Positions 1 to 7,145 are shown, counted from the stretch's first letter. The stretch: DNA of 12,406 nucleotides from an uncultured Lachnospiraceae bacterium (GCA_910585765.1 CAJUES010000084.1:1-12406), one strand, 5' to 3'. Notes: generated by a model from the letters alone, not told the origin. Numbers and translations are program-made.

Positions 1-596
1 TCCTCTTTTGTATCAGTCATCTGACATTTGCGGATAAACTTATAATATTCACCAAAAAATCTGCGTTTATTTTCTTCAAGCCCGATTTTGCAGAGCGCCT
101 CACGGATCCGCTGTGATGCCATGTTTGCATTTGGCCACAGTTTCCGGGCATAGCTCAGCTCGTACCAGTCCTCTGCATGGGAATTCGCTTCGGAAGAAGT
201 TACATAATAGCACAGAAGTGCGGGCAGTGTGTCGCTGTTCCCATAATCAATTGCCTCTACTGCTTTGGCAATTCCCGTCTTTCTGTAAAACTGGTCAAAG
301 AAAAACACATCTCCGAACTGCATGGAGAGAAATGACTTTTTCTTTCTGCCAACTGTATAGTATCTGCCCCGCCTTGTTTTGGGAGGCGATATAAAATCAG
401 CCGGGGCGGGGCCATATGTATCCGTATTGATATCATATGTAAAAACACCTTTCTGGCGATTCCGATAAATGCCGCGCTCCTTATCAAGCACGCGGCCAAG
501 ATTTACATACTCTTTTGTTACGACCGCGCCATCCCTCCTGGATGTAGTTATTGACGCATATAAAAAACCCTTCTTTTGTGAATATGAAATAAACAT
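1..596 (-). CDS. Insertion-sequence transposase, N-terminal part (IS1634/IS4-like), cut by window edge
   Basis: An uninterrupted minus-strand frame runs from ATG at 596 to the left edge (198 codons), so the C-terminal part with most of the catalytic core lies outside. The start is fixed by AAGGAG (602-607) five bases before ATG and by a near-consensus promoter just upstream. The protein starts MFISYSQKKGFLYASITTSR and later has a KEYVNLGRVLD segment, an RKKKSFLSMQFGDVFFFDQ segment and a basic, aromatic end (RRFFGEYYKFIRK). I recognise this as the N-terminal region of the long DDE transposases of IS1634/IS4-type elements common in clostridia; family placement is from memory of such proteins, not a search. 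No stop codon or frameshift is visible, so the copy could be functional. The far terminal inverted repeat is not in the window, and I could not define the near one with certainty. Confidence 0.75.
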   Translation of the reverse strand, partial: MFISYSQKKGFLYASITTSRRDGAVVTKEYVNLGRVLDKERGIYRNRQKGVFTYDINTDTYGPAPADFISPPKTRRGRYYTVGRKKKSFLSMQFGDVFFFDQFYRKTGIAKAVEAIDYGNSDTLPALLCYYVTSSEANSHAEDWYELSYARKLWPNANMASQRIREALCKIGLEENKRRFFGEYYKFIRKCQMTDTKE

Positions 597-608
597 AATA
601 TCTCCTTA

Positions 609-643
609 GTGGTTGGAATAATTTATATTTTAATTCTAACCAC
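609..643. repeat. Inverted repeat overlapping the transposase promoter; extra half-copy at 715-725
   Basis: GTGGTTGGAAT (609-619) and ATTCTAACCAC (633-643) are 11-base inverted arms with one non-Watson-Crick position, separated by 13 AT-rich bases. A third copy of GTGGTTGGAAT lies at 715-725 in the same orientation as the first. The expected transcription start falls between the arms, so the repeat is more likely a DNA-binding site than an RNA hairpin. It may be a transposase-binding or terminal-repeat-related sequence of the IS. A second inverted pair, CATTGATT (677-684) and AATCAATG (705-712), lies between the copies. Confidence 0.5.
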
Positions 644-661
644 GAAAAGGAAATATGTCAA
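633..661 (-). promoter_or_regulatory. Promoter of the transposase gene
   Basis: On the minus strand, TTGACA (661-656) is followed after exactly 17 bases by TAGAAT (638-633), a near-perfect vegetative promoter. It lies 37 bases upstream of the transposase ATG at 596. The -10 box sits inside one arm of the inverted repeat at 609-643, so a protein bound to that repeat could block the polymerase. Confidence 0.7.
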
Positions 662-738
662 TTTTTTATGAAAAAACATTGATTTTACAATACGTGTACT
701 AATTAATCAATGATGTGGTTGGAATTAGCTTACGGGAA

Positions 739-884
739 TTACGGTTTATTATCAAGTATGCTAGCACGTTCACGTTCTTTTGTATATTCATCTGCCATTG
801 TTGGTAATGCAGAAGATGCACTTTGAAAAATAATTTGAGGTGCATTTGTTTCTGTTGAAGTTCTATGCTTCTTTTTTTACTCAA
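739..884 (-). pseudogene. Small ORF with a probable poly-A frameshift, unknown function
   Basis: A TTG codon at 884 follows a good ribosome binding site (AAAAGGTGGTG) and a promoter at 958-986. In the literal frame it gives a low-complexity, unconvincing 61-residue peptide. A run of seven A (minus strand; T at 872-878) follows four codons later. Adding one A moves reading into a frame that stays open to TAA at 739-741. It then gives about 48 residues starting MSKKKKHRTSTETNAPQ and ending in ADEYTKERERASILDNKP. This frame has a much more protein-like, charged composition. I therefore read it as a small gene or gene fragment broken or phase-shifted at the A-tract. It runs towards the IS end, so it may also be the 5' stump of a gene cut by the IS. 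I do not recognise the product. Confidence 0.35.
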
Positions 885-957
885 GTATACACCACCTTTT
901 AATTTAGAAAATAATTGAATGCGTTACATTGCTAATTTATTTAAATAACCCCACAAT

Positions 958-986
958 ATTATACTATAGCTGGAAATAATTTGCAA
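958..986 (-). promoter_or_regulatory. Promoter for the small minus-strand ORF
   Basis: Minus strand TTGCAA (986-981), a 17-base spacer, then a perfect TATAAT (963-958), preceding the TTG start at 884 by about 74 bases. The downstream leader contains the GGTGG ribosome binding site. The -10 box is strong and the -35 box matches four of six consensus bases. Confidence 0.5.
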
Positions 987-1021
987 TATTTTGGGGGCAA
1001 AAATTAAATTAAATTCATCAC

Positions 1022-1113
1022 TTGACAATGTTGCATAGACATGTTAAGCGTTGTTGACACAATGTAAACTGTCTGAAACCCGCGAAATGGCAGCCAAAAT
1101 TGACAAATTGACA
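1022..1113. promoter_or_regulatory. AT-rich intergenic region with repeated TTGACA and ACAATGT words
   Basis: The 315 bases between the small minus-strand ORF and the XRE gene hold no further gene. TTGACA occurs four times on the plus strand (1022-1027, 1054-1059, 1100-1105, 1108-1113). The near-palindrome ACAATGT occurs at 1025-1031 and 1059-1065, 34 bases apart (about three helical turns). None of the TTGACA copies has a good -10 box at normal spacing. A weak alternative promoter for the regulator is TTGCTT (1121-1126) with TATTGT (1143-1148). The repeats may be operator half-sites for the adjacent XRE regulator; this is inference. Confidence 0.3.
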
Positions 1114-1199
1114 ACCTAAATTGCTTGAACCCAAAGCAATTTTATTGTAGGCTGAATAAAAGCCACTCATTGCGGGCTGAGAGAAGGAGGAACTATAAA

Positions 1200-1625
1200 A
1201 TGAAATTCAACGAAAAACTATTAAAACTCAGAAGAGAAAAGGGACTTTCCCAGGAGGAACTGGGCATGGAAATGCAGGTATCGAGGCAGACTGTCTCAAA
1301 GTGGGAGGCGGGGCAGTCGTACCCGGATTTTACCCGATTGGTGATGCTAAGTGATTTCTTTAATATGACCTTAGATGAACTTGTGAAGGATATTGACGTG
1401 CAGGAAGTGAGGGAGCAGTCCCTTACAAATGAGAAGATCGATTCCATCTATCGAGTTTCCCAGGACGTGGATTCGGTTCTTCAAAATGAAAGTTTAAAAA
1501 ATATCCTAAGAGGACTAAAGTGGTTTCTCGTGGGCAGCTGCATACTTATCTGTTTTGTTGTGGTCGTTTCCTTTATACTGCAGTTTATTTATCCAGAATC
1601 CAATATCTTTTGGCGTACGTACTGA
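1200..1625 (+). CDS. XRE-family HTH regulator with a C-terminal membrane helix
   Basis: 141 residues. The start at 1200 is chosen because AGGAGG (1185-1190) sits nine bases upstream and the HTH domain begins at once; an in-frame ATG at 1125 would add 25 residues without a ribosome site. Residues about 5-60 form a classic Cro/CI-type helix-turn-helix (LSQEELGMEMQVSRQTVSKWE, recognition helix around VSRQTVSKW), ending in the usual LDELVKD. A linker with coiled-coil-like character follows, then one strongly hydrophobic helix at about 107-130 (FLVGSCILICFVVVVSFIL). HTH proteins with one C-terminal membrane anchor are common in Firmicutes and usually act as repressors; the ligand and target here are unknown. 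It is monocistronic, followed by a strong terminator, and faces away from the small ORF at 739-884, which could be its target. Confidence 0.85.
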   Translation: MKFNEKLLKLRREKGLSQEELGMEMQVSRQTVSKWEAGQSYPDFTRLVMLSDFFNMTLDELVKDIDVQEVREQSLTNEKIDSIYRVSQDVDSVLQNESLKNILRGLKWFLVGSCILICFVVVVSFILQFIYPESNIFWRTY

Positions 1626-1664
1626 TCGCGGCACGAAACACTTGTGTTCAAATCTCTGATCTAT

Positions 1665-1696
1665 GGGGGAATTTCTGGAAATTCCCCCTTCTGTTT
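1665..1696 (+). terminator. Rho-independent terminator after the XRE gene
   Basis: GGGGGAATTT (1665-1674), loop CTGG, AAATTCCCCC (1679-1688): a perfect 10-base stem followed by TTCTGTTT. It lies 39 bases after the regulator stop codon. Confidence 0.85.
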
Positions 1697-1767
1697 CCAC
1701 CTGCTATCCTCCAAAGCACATTATAATCCCGTTGACCGTTTTTGAGAAGGGGAGTAAAGTTTAACAG

Positions 1768-1797
1768 TTGCGCTCGAACGGGTGGGTGTGCTACAAT
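1768..1797 (+). promoter_or_regulatory. Promoter of the HAD-AraC-VOC operon
   Basis: TTGCGC (1768-1773), an 18-base spacer and TACAAT (1792-1797) lie about 100 bases upstream of the HAD start, downstream of the XRE terminator. The long leader up to 1898 shows no riboswitch that I recognise. Confidence 0.5.
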
Positions 1798-1898
1798 TTG
1801 AGTGTCACATATCAAAATACAAGATCCAAAAACGCTCCGACAGACAGGGTCCAAATGGATTAAACTGCCTGATCCACAGCGGAGAAAGGTGTGATACC

Positions 1899-2717
1899 AT
1901 GGGCATAAAAATGATACTGACGGATCTCGACAGGACGCTGCTCCGATCCGACGCGAGCATATCGGACCACACAAAACAGGTGCTGAAAAGATGCCAGGAT
2001 CGCGGAATCCTCGTCGTGATTGCCACCGCCCGTTACTGGATCGGTGCGGAGCGCTACATAAATGAGATCCAGCCAGACTATGAGATCACCACCGACGGGA
2101 CGCTGATCCATTGTCGCGATCATGATTCTCCGGACAACAACGCAGGATCAAAACAGCTGTACAGCCTCAGCATGGACACAAAAGATGCGGATCAGATCGT
2201 ACAGGATCTGCTAAAACACGACCCGGCAACAGAGATCACCGTGGCATCCGGTCAGCAGGTATTCTGGAACAGCAGCCACATATCGGAATCCGAAAAACTG
2301 CACAAAGCCGTCTACAGCGACTACAGCGCACCATTAACCTGTCCTGTCAATAAGATCGTGGCAGAGCTTTCCGACCGCAAAACCGCAGAAGCGATCGCAG
2401 ACAGATACCACTGTCGCCTGCAGAGCTACCGCGGTGAGAACTGGTACGCCTTCCTGCCCGAAGATTCCGGCAAAATACAGGCGATCCGCGCCCTGGCAGC
2501 GCTGCTCGGTATCCCTCTGAGTGATATCTCAGCCTTTGGCGATGACACAAACGACATGGAGATGCTCCAGATCTGCGGGATCGGCGTCGCTGTCTCCAAT
2601 GCCGTCAACGATGTCAAAGCTGTCGCGAACTGCATTGCGCTGTCAAATGACGAGGACGGCGTGGCAGACTGGATCGAAACCAATATATTGAAACCACGCC
2701 AATCAGAATCCGAATAA
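1899..2717 (+). CDS. Cof-type HAD-IIB hydrolase (sugar or nucleotide phosphatase)
   Basis: 272 residues from ATG 1899, preceded by GGAGAAAGGTG at 1881-1891; an in-frame ATG at 1782 would add a 39-residue tail unlike any family member. The HAD motifs are all present: motif I DLDRT with Asp9 nucleophile and Asp11, motif II Thr43 in ATAR, motif III Lys192 in SGKIQAI, and motif IV GDDTNDME (214-221) for Mg binding. The C2-type cap lies between motifs II and III, as in the Cof/YidA group. These cytoplasmic enzymes dephosphorylate small phosphorylated metabolites; substrate cannot be read from sequence. One oddity: after motif II the usual S/A-N-G-A is TTDGT (64-68). It is first in a probable operon, with the AraC regulator starting 18 bases after its stop codon. 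Confidence 0.88.
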   Translation: MGIKMILTDLDRTLLRSDASISDHTKQVLKRCQDRGILVVIATARYWIGAERYINEIQPDYEITTDGTLIHCRDHDSPDNNAGSKQLYSLSMDTKDADQIVQDLLKHDPATEITVASGQQVFWNSSHISESEKLHKAVYSDYSAPLTCPVNKIVAELSDRKTAEAIADRYHCRLQSYRGENWYAFLPEDSGKIQAIRALAALLGIPLSDISAFGDDTNDMEMLQICGIGVAVSNAVNDVKAVANCIALSNDEDGVADWIETNILKPRQSESE

Positions 2718-2735
2718 CAGAAAGATTTCCCAAAC

Positions 2736-3608
2736 ATGAACTTACACAAGATCTACCATCCGATCACGGCAACACCGTTTAAGTGTACAGAAGAATATAT
2801 GGAATTTGCACCGTGCGACGCCCTAAAGCCCTATATCCGGTGTTTCTGGGGCAGTCAGAAAATCGTCGTGCAGGAGGCGTGCACCGATGCCGAGACGGAT
2901 ATCGTCACCCCGGACACCTGCATGGACATTATCTTTACAGCGGATTATACGAACAACACCATTGACAGCTGTTTCTGCGGGATTGACGACCGGGCTTTCG
3001 CTGCCCGGAAATATCTCAGAGCCCGAAAGAAATTTTTCCGCTTTGCGATTCGCTTCTACGCATGGGGCGCAGCCCTGTTTGTGGAAGAGTCCATGCGGAG
3101 TACGAAGAATACGCGTTTTGATGTGGACTGTCATTTTCCACGAATCAAACAGGAAATTGAGAAACGCCTGTTTGACACCGATGATATCAGCCAGATCATA
3201 CCGGTCACAGAAGCGATCCTGCTGCACCATCTTCGCGAGAAGCACCAAAATCCAGTGATATTCCAGTCCGTATCCAGGATACTCGAGACCAGGGGAACGC
3301 TGTCAATGACAGATTTGGAGCGGGAAGTCCTCATCGGCAGCCGACAGCTGGAACGCCTGTATCTGGAATACATCGGCGTGTCCCCCAAAAGTCTGGCATC
3401 GATGGTCCGTTATCAGTACTTGTGGAACAGACTTATGTATGACAACAGCTTTACTATCGCAGACGCATCGTATCAATACGGCTATTCGGACCAGGCGCAT
3501 TTATGCCATGATTTCAGGAAATATCACTCCATGAGTATATCAGACGCCAGAAAATTTGCGATGCAGAATGTCGGAAATATACAATACAAATCCTCCGGAT
3601 CACAGTAA
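2736..3608 (+). CDS. AraC-family transcriptional regulator with DUF6597-like sensor domain
   Basis: 290 residues. The C-terminal half (about 175-280) carries the two AraC helix-turn-helix units: first MTDLEREVLIGSRQLERLY, with the family-typical ERLYLEYIGVSPKSL, then IADASYQYGYSDQAHLCHDF followed by the usual F-R-K-Y end. The N-terminal 125 residues have the APCDALKPYIRCFW start and PDTCMDIIF segment of the DUF6597 sensor found in one AraC subgroup. The start at 2736 has only a weak ribosome site; a Met at 2800, just before the conserved APCDAL, is an alternative. The gene is 18 bases after the HAD gene, suggesting cotranscription and perhaps translational coupling. Its likely role is local control of the HAD or VOC genes; the inducer is unknown. 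Confidence 0.85.
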   Translation: MNLHKIYHPITATPFKCTEEYMEFAPCDALKPYIRCFWGSQKIVVQEACTDAETDIVTPDTCMDIIFTADYTNNTIDSCFCGIDDRAFAARKYLRARKKFFRFAIRFYAWGAALFVEESMRSTKNTRFDVDCHFPRIKQEIEKRLFDTDDISQIIPVTEAILLHHLREKHQNPVIFQSVSRILETRGTLSMTDLEREVLIGSRQLERLYLEYIGVSPKSLASMVRYQYLWNRLMYDNSFTIADASYQYGYSDQAHLCHDFRKYHSMSISDARKFAMQNVGNIQYKSSGSQ

Positions 3609-3635
3609 ACTATATTTGAAAGCAAAACGAAAAGA

Positions 3636-3651
3636 GTATACCTGTGTATAC
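3636..3651. repeat. GTATAC-CTGT-GTATAC palindromic site between AraC and VOC genes
   Basis: Two copies of the self-palindromic hexamer GTATAC are separated by four bases in the 82-base gap before the VOC-DUF3795 gene. A suboptimal promoter-like pair, TTGAAA (3616-3621) and TATACC (3637-3642, spacer 15), overlaps it. It could be an operator or a small hairpin. Confidence 0.25.
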
Positions 3652-3690
3652 AGCAAAAAAATTTATCAATACGGTCAGGAGGAACCCCAT

Positions 3691-4437
3691 ATGAAATACT
3701 GTAGTACATTGATTGCCGTGAAAAACATGGAACACTCACTGCGCTTTTACAAGGATCTGTTCCATCAGGAAGTGACACTCGACCTGGGGTGGAACAAGAC
3801 GCTGGACTGCGGACTGGTTCTGCAGGAACATTTTGATGAGCTTGCCGGATTTCAGGCAGACACGATGAAATATCACTCCAATACGATGGAACTCTACTTT
3901 GAAACGGAAGACTTTGATGCGTTCATCACGCTATTAGACCAATATCCCGACGTGGAGCGCCTCCATGAACCGAAGACATTCCCATGGCTGCAGCGGGGGA
4001 TCCGCATCTTTGATCCCGACGGACATTTAATTGAAGTGTCGGAAAGCATGTACTGCGTGGCATGCAGACAGTTTGCACAGGGGAAAAACGTCGAGGAGAC
4101 CGCACGGCTGACACAGCACCCGGTCAATGTCGTTCAGACATGGTTTGAGAAGTACCAAAGATCCAGCATAAGCGTCTGTGGAACAGACTGCAGCACCTGC
4201 TACTGTTATGGGAGCATGTGCAGCGGCTGCAATACCTGCGAAGGAAACGTATTTCATTGTTCAGGAGTCTGTTCCATTTATCAGTGTGTCGTCCACGAAA
4301 AAAACATGAAAGATTGCGGCGAATGCTGCAAGGCACCCTGTGATATCTGGAGAGCAACCAGAGATCCCAAGTTCTCTGACGAGGAATTCGAACAGAACAT
4401 AGCCGGGAGAATGCAGACCTTAAAAGGATTGACGTAA
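3691..4437 (+). CDS. VOC (glyoxalase-fold) domain fused to a cysteine-rich DUF3795-like domain
   Basis: 248 residues from ATG 3691, chosen because AGGAGG (3677-3682) is nine bases upstream; longer in-frame starts run back into the AraC gene. Residues 1-120 are a vicinal-oxygen-chelate domain: beta-alpha start STLIAVKNMEHSLRFYKDLF and end RIFDPDGHLIEVSESM, typical of glyoxalase/bleomycin-resistance proteins. After a helical linker, residues 160-248 hold 14 cysteines between 163 and 217 (CGTDCSTCYCYG, CSGCNTC, CGECCKAPC). This resembles DUF3795, whose CGxxCxxC, CxGC and C-EC-xxPC pattern suggests metal or Fe-S binding. VOC domains bind metal and act on small oxygenated or electrophilic molecules or sequester drugs; this one's substrate is unknown. 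Last gene of the operon, followed by a strong terminator. Annotation of the second domain is from pattern memory. Confidence 0.8.
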   Translation: MKYCSTLIAVKNMEHSLRFYKDLFHQEVTLDLGWNKTLDCGLVLQEHFDELAGFQADTMKYHSNTMELYFETEDFDAFITLLDQYPDVERLHEPKTFPWLQRGIRIFDPDGHLIEVSESMYCVACRQFAQGKNVEETARLTQHPVNVVQTWFEKYQRSSISVCGTDCSTCYCYGSMCSGCNTCEGNVFHCSGVCSIYQCVVHEKNMKDCGECCKAPCDIWRATRDPKFSDEEFEQNIAGRMQTLKGLT

Positions 4438-4456
4438 AAAATCAAGACCCTTGTAT

Positions 4457-4518
4457 AGAAACCTTTACATTCAGGAGAACGCCAGAAAGATTCTCAATGT
4501 AAAGGTTTCTTCTTTTTT
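4457..4518 (+). terminator. Strong terminator after the VOC-DUF3795 gene
   Basis: AGAAACCTTTACATT (4457-4471) pairs perfectly over 15 bases with AATGTAAAGGTTTCT (4496-4510) and is followed by TCTTTTTT. Inside the loop, GAGAA (4475-4479) can also pair with TTCTC (4491-4495), extending the hairpin past a three-base bulge. Confidence 0.9.
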
Positions 4519-4582
4519 AAAAGTCCCTGACCTGTAGAAAATAGACGCGTGGAATCAGTTGTCGTAAATAAACACTGCACAG

Positions 4583-4611
4583 TGGTATTTCCCACAGCGA
4601 TGTGCTATAAT
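4583..4611 (+). promoter_or_regulatory. Extended -10 promoter of the hemerythrin gene
   Basis: TGCTATAAT (4603-4611) is a perfect -10 box with a TGn extension; the -35 position (TGGTAT, 4583-4588) is poor, as expected for extended -10 promoters. It is about 50 bases upstream of the ATG. Confidence 0.6.
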
Positions 4612-4660
4612 AGGCGTTAAAAGAACATACATAACTACAAAACAGGAAAGGAAGAAAAAT

Positions 4661-5485
4661 ATGACATTTGAATTTACGCAGGACTGCATTACCGGTATCG
4701 AAACGATAGATGATGAACACCGCAATCTTTTTGCGCTGCTCTCAAAAGCTTACAATATGGCATGCACCGATTATCACAGCGACTATTACCAGGAGCTGAA
4801 AAATATCCTCGAGGAGCTTGACTTCTATGCGGAGACGCATTTTGCCCACGAGGAGGAATACATGGTGCAGATCCGTGATCCGGAGCTGATCCGCCAGCGC
4901 TCCCAGCATGCGTTTTTCCGCGATAAGGTGCGGGAATACGAATTTGTCAATATCGACAACGAGGAGGAACAGCAGCGGGTGCTCACGGAGCTCGTCAGAT
5001 TTCTCGCAAAATGGCTCTACCGCCATATCCTCAGCAGCGATATCCTGATCGGCAAGCTGCCGCCGCTCGAGGAGTGGATGGTGCGCGAGAATCCCTGCGA
5101 GTTTACCGACGAATATCTGACGGGGATCGAGCTTGTCGACGCCGAACACAAAGAACTCTTCCGCATCGTCGACAAGGCGAACCAGCTGGTCAAAAACTTT
5201 GACAGCCTCTCCGGTTATGACAGCATCATGCAGATCCTGAATGAACTGAAAGAGTACACGAAAGAACACTTCGCAGACGAAGAGGAATATATGGAGGGAA
5301 TCCAATATGAAGGTCTGAGCGCACAGAAACGCGCACACGAGGCTTTCGTCGACAAACTCGAAAACATCAGTCTCGACCAGATCGACGCGAATCCGCAGGA
5401 AAATCTGCAGGAATTGCTGGAGTTCCTGCTCGGCTGGCTGATCAACCATATCCTCTACACGGACAAAAAAATACCTGCAGTTTAA
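4661..5485 (+). CDS. Tandem two-domain bacteriohemerythrin
   Basis: 274 residues from ATG 4661 (GGAAAGGAAG ribosome site at 4644-4653). Two complete hemerythrin domains lie head to tail, about 1-132 and 140-274. Each has the full di-iron ligand set. Domain 1: His20 (DDEH), His60 and Glu64 (HFAHE), His83 (QHAFF), His122 and Asp127 (WLYRHILSSD). Domain 2: His153 (DAEH), His193 and Glu197 (HFADE), His216 (AHEAF), His253 and Asp258 (WLINHILYTD). Bacteriohemerythrins bind O2 or react with NO or peroxide at a non-haem di-iron site; in anaerobes they are thought to buffer oxygen or iron. There is no signal peptide or extra signalling domain, so it is probably a soluble cytoplasmic protein. It is monocistronic, with its own promoter. 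Single-domain forms are more usual, so internal duplication is notable. Confidence 0.93.
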   Translation: MTFEFTQDCITGIETIDDEHRNLFALLSKAYNMACTDYHSDYYQELKNILEELDFYAETHFAHEEEYMVQIRDPELIRQRSQHAFFRDKVREYEFVNIDNEEEQQRVLTELVRFLAKWLYRHILSSDILIGKLPPLEEWMVRENPCEFTDEYLTGIELVDAEHKELFRIVDKANQLVKNFDSLSGYDSIMQILNELKEYTKEHFADEEEYMEGIQYEGLSAQKRAHEAFVDKLENISLDQIDANPQENLQELLEFLLGWLINHILYTDKKIPAV

Positions 5486-5506
5486 ACGCCGAACCTGTCA
5501 GATTGG

Positions 5507-5554
5507 GGAACGGTTCAGAAATAGCATTTGCTCTGTCTGTCTCTGAACCGTTCC
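5507..5554. terminator. Inverted repeat between convergent genes, possible bidirectional terminator
   Basis: GGAACGGTTCAGA (5507-5519) and TCTGAACCGTTCC (5542-5554) form a perfect 13-base stem with a 22-base loop, in the 116-base gap between the hemerythrin stop and the arabinofuranosidase stop. Neither side has a clear T-run, so intrinsic termination may be weak. Confidence 0.6.
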
Positions 5555-5601
5555 TTATAGTTCCCGGATTCACTCTGGGCTGACAGCAACGATTCCTTCT
5601 G

Positions 5602-7089
5602 CTATATTTGCTGTTCGGGAATGATCTCGACAGAAACAACACTGCAAGAAGGCAGCTCGATCTCAATCTCATTACTGTTATGCTTGAGCGCATGTTCTTT
5701 TATGATCACATTGTCCGGCTCATCAAAGGTATTGTGGGAGTGGACCTCTCCAGTCAAAATTCTCGCAGCAGCTTCTTTGATCCTGATATATGGAAGCTGA
5801 CAGCAGAGAGAATAGCTTCGATGCAGAGACATATTCGCAATCGTAACGTGTATTCTGTTTTTATCATCAACTGAAGCAGACTGCGAAATACAGGCAATAC
5901 CGTTTTCATAGTCATTGTCAACAAAACTGTAAAGCAATGTTCCGTCCATATGTTCCTTAAACAGATCCATTACATGATAGGTAGGCGTTTTTATCATCTT
6001 TTCTCCGTCTGTGAGTATAATGGCTTGAAGAACATTTACGGTCTGAGCAAGGTTCGCCATTACCACGCGGCGGCTGTGCGAATTAAAAATATTGAGATAC
6101 AACGCAGCAACAACCGCATCCCGCATCGTATTCTGCTGATAAAGAAACCCAGGATTTGTGCCGGGTTCAACATCGTACCAGCATCCCCATTCGTCAACGA
6201 TCAGACCGAGTCTCTCATCGGGATCATGCAGATCAAGCATTTTTATGCTTCGCGAGATCGAGTTGTCGATCCCCTGTGTATTTTTCAGGCTCTGATAATA
6301 CGCATCCTCCGTGAAATCTGTTGCGCTGCCCTTATGGGCAAAGTCATTTCCAAGAATGGTATAATAATGGAGTGTTACGGCATTGACAAGATCAAAAGCT
6401 GCACCCGATTTCAGTTTTGTAAGTAACGTTTCATTCCACTCATCATCGCCTCCGCAAGCGACCCTGTACAGCTTGTTGTCACTGTAATTACGGCAAAAAC
6501 TTGAATATTTGCGGTATTCTCCTGCATATTGTTCGGGCAGCATATTGCCGCCGCATCCCCAGCTCTCATTGCCGATTCCGACGTATTTGAGTTTCCACGG
6601 TTTTTCTCTGCCATTTTTTCTTCTCAGTTCGGACATAGGTGATTTTCCGTCAAATGTAATATATTCGATCCAGTCGGCTAGTTCCTGCGCTGATCCGCTT
6701 CCTACATTTCCCGCAAGATAGGGCTCCGCACCCACAAGCTCACAGAGGTCAAAAAACTCGTGTGTGCCAAAGCTGTTATCCTCATCCACACACCCCCAGT
6801 TCACATTAGTGATATGGGACCGTTCAGACTTTGGTCCGATACCGTCCTTCCAGTGATATGTATCTGCAAAACAGCCGCCCGGCCAGCGCAGTACAGGAAC
6901 TCTTATCTGCTTAAACGCCTCGATAATATCATTTCTGATTCCTTTTGTGTTAGGTATTGACGAATCCGGACCGACATAGATACCATTATAGATACATCGT
7001 CCCAGATGCTCCATAAAGTGACCGTATATCTCCTTGTTGATATGACTTTTTCTGTCAATAGGATTTACAAGCATGTTCATTTTTTTCAT
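5602..7089 (-). CDS. GH51 alpha-L-arabinofuranosidase, intracellular
   Basis: 495 residues from ATG 7089, chosen because GAAAGGAAG (7098-7106) lies eight bases upstream; an in-frame ATG at 7137 would add 16 residues without a ribosome site. Family landmarks of GH51 are clear: IYGHFMEHLGRCIYNGIYVG near the N-terminus, VPVLRWPGGCFADTYHW, the acid/base Glu175 in GNESWGCGG, HYYT around 241, and the nucleophile Glu300 in VDEWGCWY. Length matches the family. The enzyme removes terminal alpha-L-arabinofuranosyl groups from arabino- or arabinoxylo-oligosaccharides; with no signal peptide it should act on imported oligosaccharides. No transporter, sugar regulator or other arabinan gene is next to it. 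It lies 56 bases after the CPBP gene, so readthrough from the exporter operon is possible. Its base composition is lower in GC than those neighbours, suggesting separate origin. Confidence 0.95.
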   Translation of the reverse strand: MKKMNMLVNPIDRKSHINKEIYGHFMEHLGRCIYNGIYVGPDSSIPNTKGIRNDIIEAFKQIRVPVLRWPGGCFADTYHWKDGIGPKSERSHITNVNWGCVDEDNSFGTHEFFDLCELVGAEPYLAGNVGSGSAQELADWIEYITFDGKSPMSELRRKNGREKPWKLKYVGIGNESWGCGGNMLPEQYAGEYRKYSSFCRNYSDNKLYRVACGGDDEWNETLLTKLKSGAAFDLVNAVTLHYYTILGNDFAHKGSATDFTEDAYYQSLKNTQGIDNSISRSIKMLDLHDPDERLGLIVDEWGCWYDVEPGTNPGFLYQQNTMRDAVVAALYLNIFNSHSRRVVMANLAQTVNVLQAIILTDGEKMIKTPTYHVMDLFKEHMDGTLLYSFVDNDYENGIACISQSASVDDKNRIHVTIANMSLHRSYSLCCQLPYIRIKEAAARILTGEVHSHNTFDEPDNVIIKEHALKHNSNEIEIELPSCSVVSVEIIPEQQI

Positions 7090-7145
7090 TTGATTTTCTT
7101 CCTTTCTCATTAATTTACTGAGTCGAACACTATCCAAAATACAGA

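Noticed and set aside
113..394. 93-codon plus-strand frame in the IS region
   Set aside because: It is antisense to the transposase frame, which has a promoter and ribosome site.
1746..1775. AAGGGGAGTAAAG, similar to the conserved core of the yybP-ykoY manganese riboswitch
   Set aside because: It lies upstream of the likely promoter, I could not find the second conserved half or supporting stems, and the downstream HAD gene is not a usual target.
4742..5449. 235-codon minus-strand frame
   Set aside because: It is antisense to the tandem hemerythrin, whose di-iron ligands are all conserved.
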